A stretch of 64,000 nucleotides of DNA from JBGPQJ01 sp963709295 (GTDB taxonomy: Bacteria; Chloroflexota; Anaerolineae; Anaerolineales; Villigracilaceae): assembly GCA_963709295.1 (NCBI GenBank), contig CAVPVW010000008.1, positions 434,001 to 498,000 on the forward strand. Direction: 5' to 3'. The translations under genes were made by a program, and so were the position numbers. Under the pieces are notes generated by a model, which was not told the origin of the DNA, searched no databases, and worked only from the letters and a program-made list of their open reading frames with translations. This document shows positions 63,359-64,000 of the stretch, in pieces (the first letter of the stretch is position 1; the number at the start of each line of letters is the position of its first letter).

Positions 63359-64000
63359 CTACTCCACAATCTCTACCGAAGTGCCAAAGGACTTGTAGGC
63401 ATATTGTTCCTCGGGCGGCACGGTGGGGATCGTCCAGCGGTACAGCCATTTGGCGTCCTGCGCGCTCAGGTTAATGCAGCCGTGGCTGTGCGGCGTGCCA
63501 AAATCGTTGTGCCAGAACGTACCGTGGAAGGACACTCCGCTCTTCGTGATGTAGGTGACCCAGGGCACACCCGGCAGGTCATACCCTCCCGAAGCCAGAT
63601 TTCCCGCCGCCATGTGGCGCGAGTGGCGCTTATGGAAGGTTATGAAACGTCCCACGGGAGAGGTGTTACGCCCATGGATTTTTCGTCCAGCGGATATGCG
63701 CGCTGAATACACTGGCGTCTCGCCTTCGTAGGCGGCGAGTTCCTGCCGGTCGAGATGCACCTCGATGCGCTTCAAGGCGGGATCCACACCTGGAGAGATC
63801 GGCGCAAATTCTTCAGTTGGGACGATGCGCAGGTATTCCGCCGGAACAAAATATTCCACCTTATGCAGGTCATCAAAAATACGATACCAGGCGCTGCCGC
63901 CGTCACCCTTCACTCTGCGCGCCACCCAAAAAGTAGTTTCGTAGTACATGCGGTAGATGGTCATGGACTTCAGGCTGGGGCGGGCATGACATTCAATGAA
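63359..64000 (-). CDS. L,D-transpeptidase (YkuD domain), 5' end outside window
   Basis: The frame is open to the right edge, so the N-terminus is missing; the ATG at 63964 is not necessarily the start. The C-terminal YkuD domain has IEVHLDRQELAAYEGETPVYSARISAG, FHGTFWHNDFGTPHSHGCINLS with catalytic His and Cys. It forms 3-3 peptide cross-links or attaches proteins to peptidoglycan outside the membrane. Convergent with the carotenoid gene at 18 bases. Confidence 0.9.
   Translation of the reverse strand, partial: FIECHARPSLKSMTIYRMYYETTFWVARRVKGDGGSAWYRIFDDLHKVEYFVPAEYLRIVPTEEFAPISPGVDPALKRIEVHLDRQELAAYEGETPVYSARISAGRKIHGRNTSPVGRFITFHKRHSRHMAAGNLASGGYDLPGVPWVTYITKSGVSFHGTFWHNDFGTPHSHGCINLSAQDAKWLYRWTIPTVPPEEQYAYKSFGTSVEIVE

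Noticed and set aside
1..64000. CRISPR arrays, rRNA and tRNA genes
   Set aside because: No spaced direct-repeat array and no cloverleaf or rRNA-like conserved stretch was seen in the intergenic regions by eye; a tRNAscan run would be decisive.

Overview
The window reads as a bacterial chromosome fragment of moderately high GC, most likely from an uncultured member of the Chloroflexota (class Anaerolineae). This is inferred from gene content: many GAF/PAS signalling proteins, a bifunctional phosphoglucose/phosphomannose isomerase next to surE and rsmI, an alkyltransferase-like protein, a quinate-dehydrogenase-like gene beside a nucleotidyltransferase, and a CruF-type carotenoid gene. No rRNA, tRNA or CRISPR array was seen.

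Layout. 1-7.1 kb (minus): a signalling operon with a double-receiver GAF regulator, a pentaheme cytochrome lipoprotein, a membrane sensor with two heme-binding CxxCH motifs, a membrane GAF protein, a ParA-like ATPase and a membrane protein cut by the left edge. 7.3-14.7 kb: a very large PAS/GAF/GGDEF/EAL protein for cyclic-di-GMP turnover, then a histidine kinase and a winged-helix response regulator. 15-33 kb: housekeeping and metabolic genes (enoyl-CoA hydratase, AAC(3)-like protein, dnaE, holA, rsmI, pgi/pmi, surE, ATL, aldo-keto reductase, ABC exporter). 33-39.6 kb (minus): one transcription unit with three tandem GNAT acetyltransferases, an MFS transporter, a double GNAT, a zinc ribbon, a HAD hydrolase and an Eis-like GNAT. 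It is preceded by a promoter, a 20-codon leader ORF and an attenuator. 39.6-50.4 kb (minus): a BMP lipoprotein, Hsp20, and four secreted hydrolases (trypsin-like, subtilisin, extracellular nuclease, 5'-nucleotidase). Two near-identical GEMM-type cyclic-di-GMP riboswitches lie in front of the subtilisin and the 5'-nucleotidase. 50.4-55.2 kb (plus): M23 peptidase, SDR, DinB, then a MerR regulator with a textbook 19-bp-spacer promoter followed by two aldo-keto reductases and an NTF2-like protein. 55.3-60 kb: three mobile-cassette-like genes separated by attC-like sites, with an IS110-family element beside one of those sites; no integron integrase is seen. 60.1-64 kb: PAP2, nucleotidyltransferase, quinate-dehydrogenase-like, carotenoid and L,D-transpeptidase genes (the last cut by the right edge).

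The most interesting parts are (1) the leader-peptide attenuator ahead of the acetyltransferase/efflux operon, whose terminator and antiterminator arms overlap and whose leader stop codon lies in the antiterminator; (2) the paired cyclic-di-GMP riboswitches on secreted nuclease/protease/nucleotidase genes, a few tens of kb from a GGDEF/EAL protein; (3) an attC cassette cluster carrying an IS110 element; (4) the heme-sensor/multiheme cytochrome/ParA operon.

Caution: about 19 genes, including essential dnaE and holA, are split by single-base frameshifts, often in short homopolymers, and three others have an in-frame TAA. I read most of these as consensus errors of a long-read assembly and give the restored full gene spans, naming each break.
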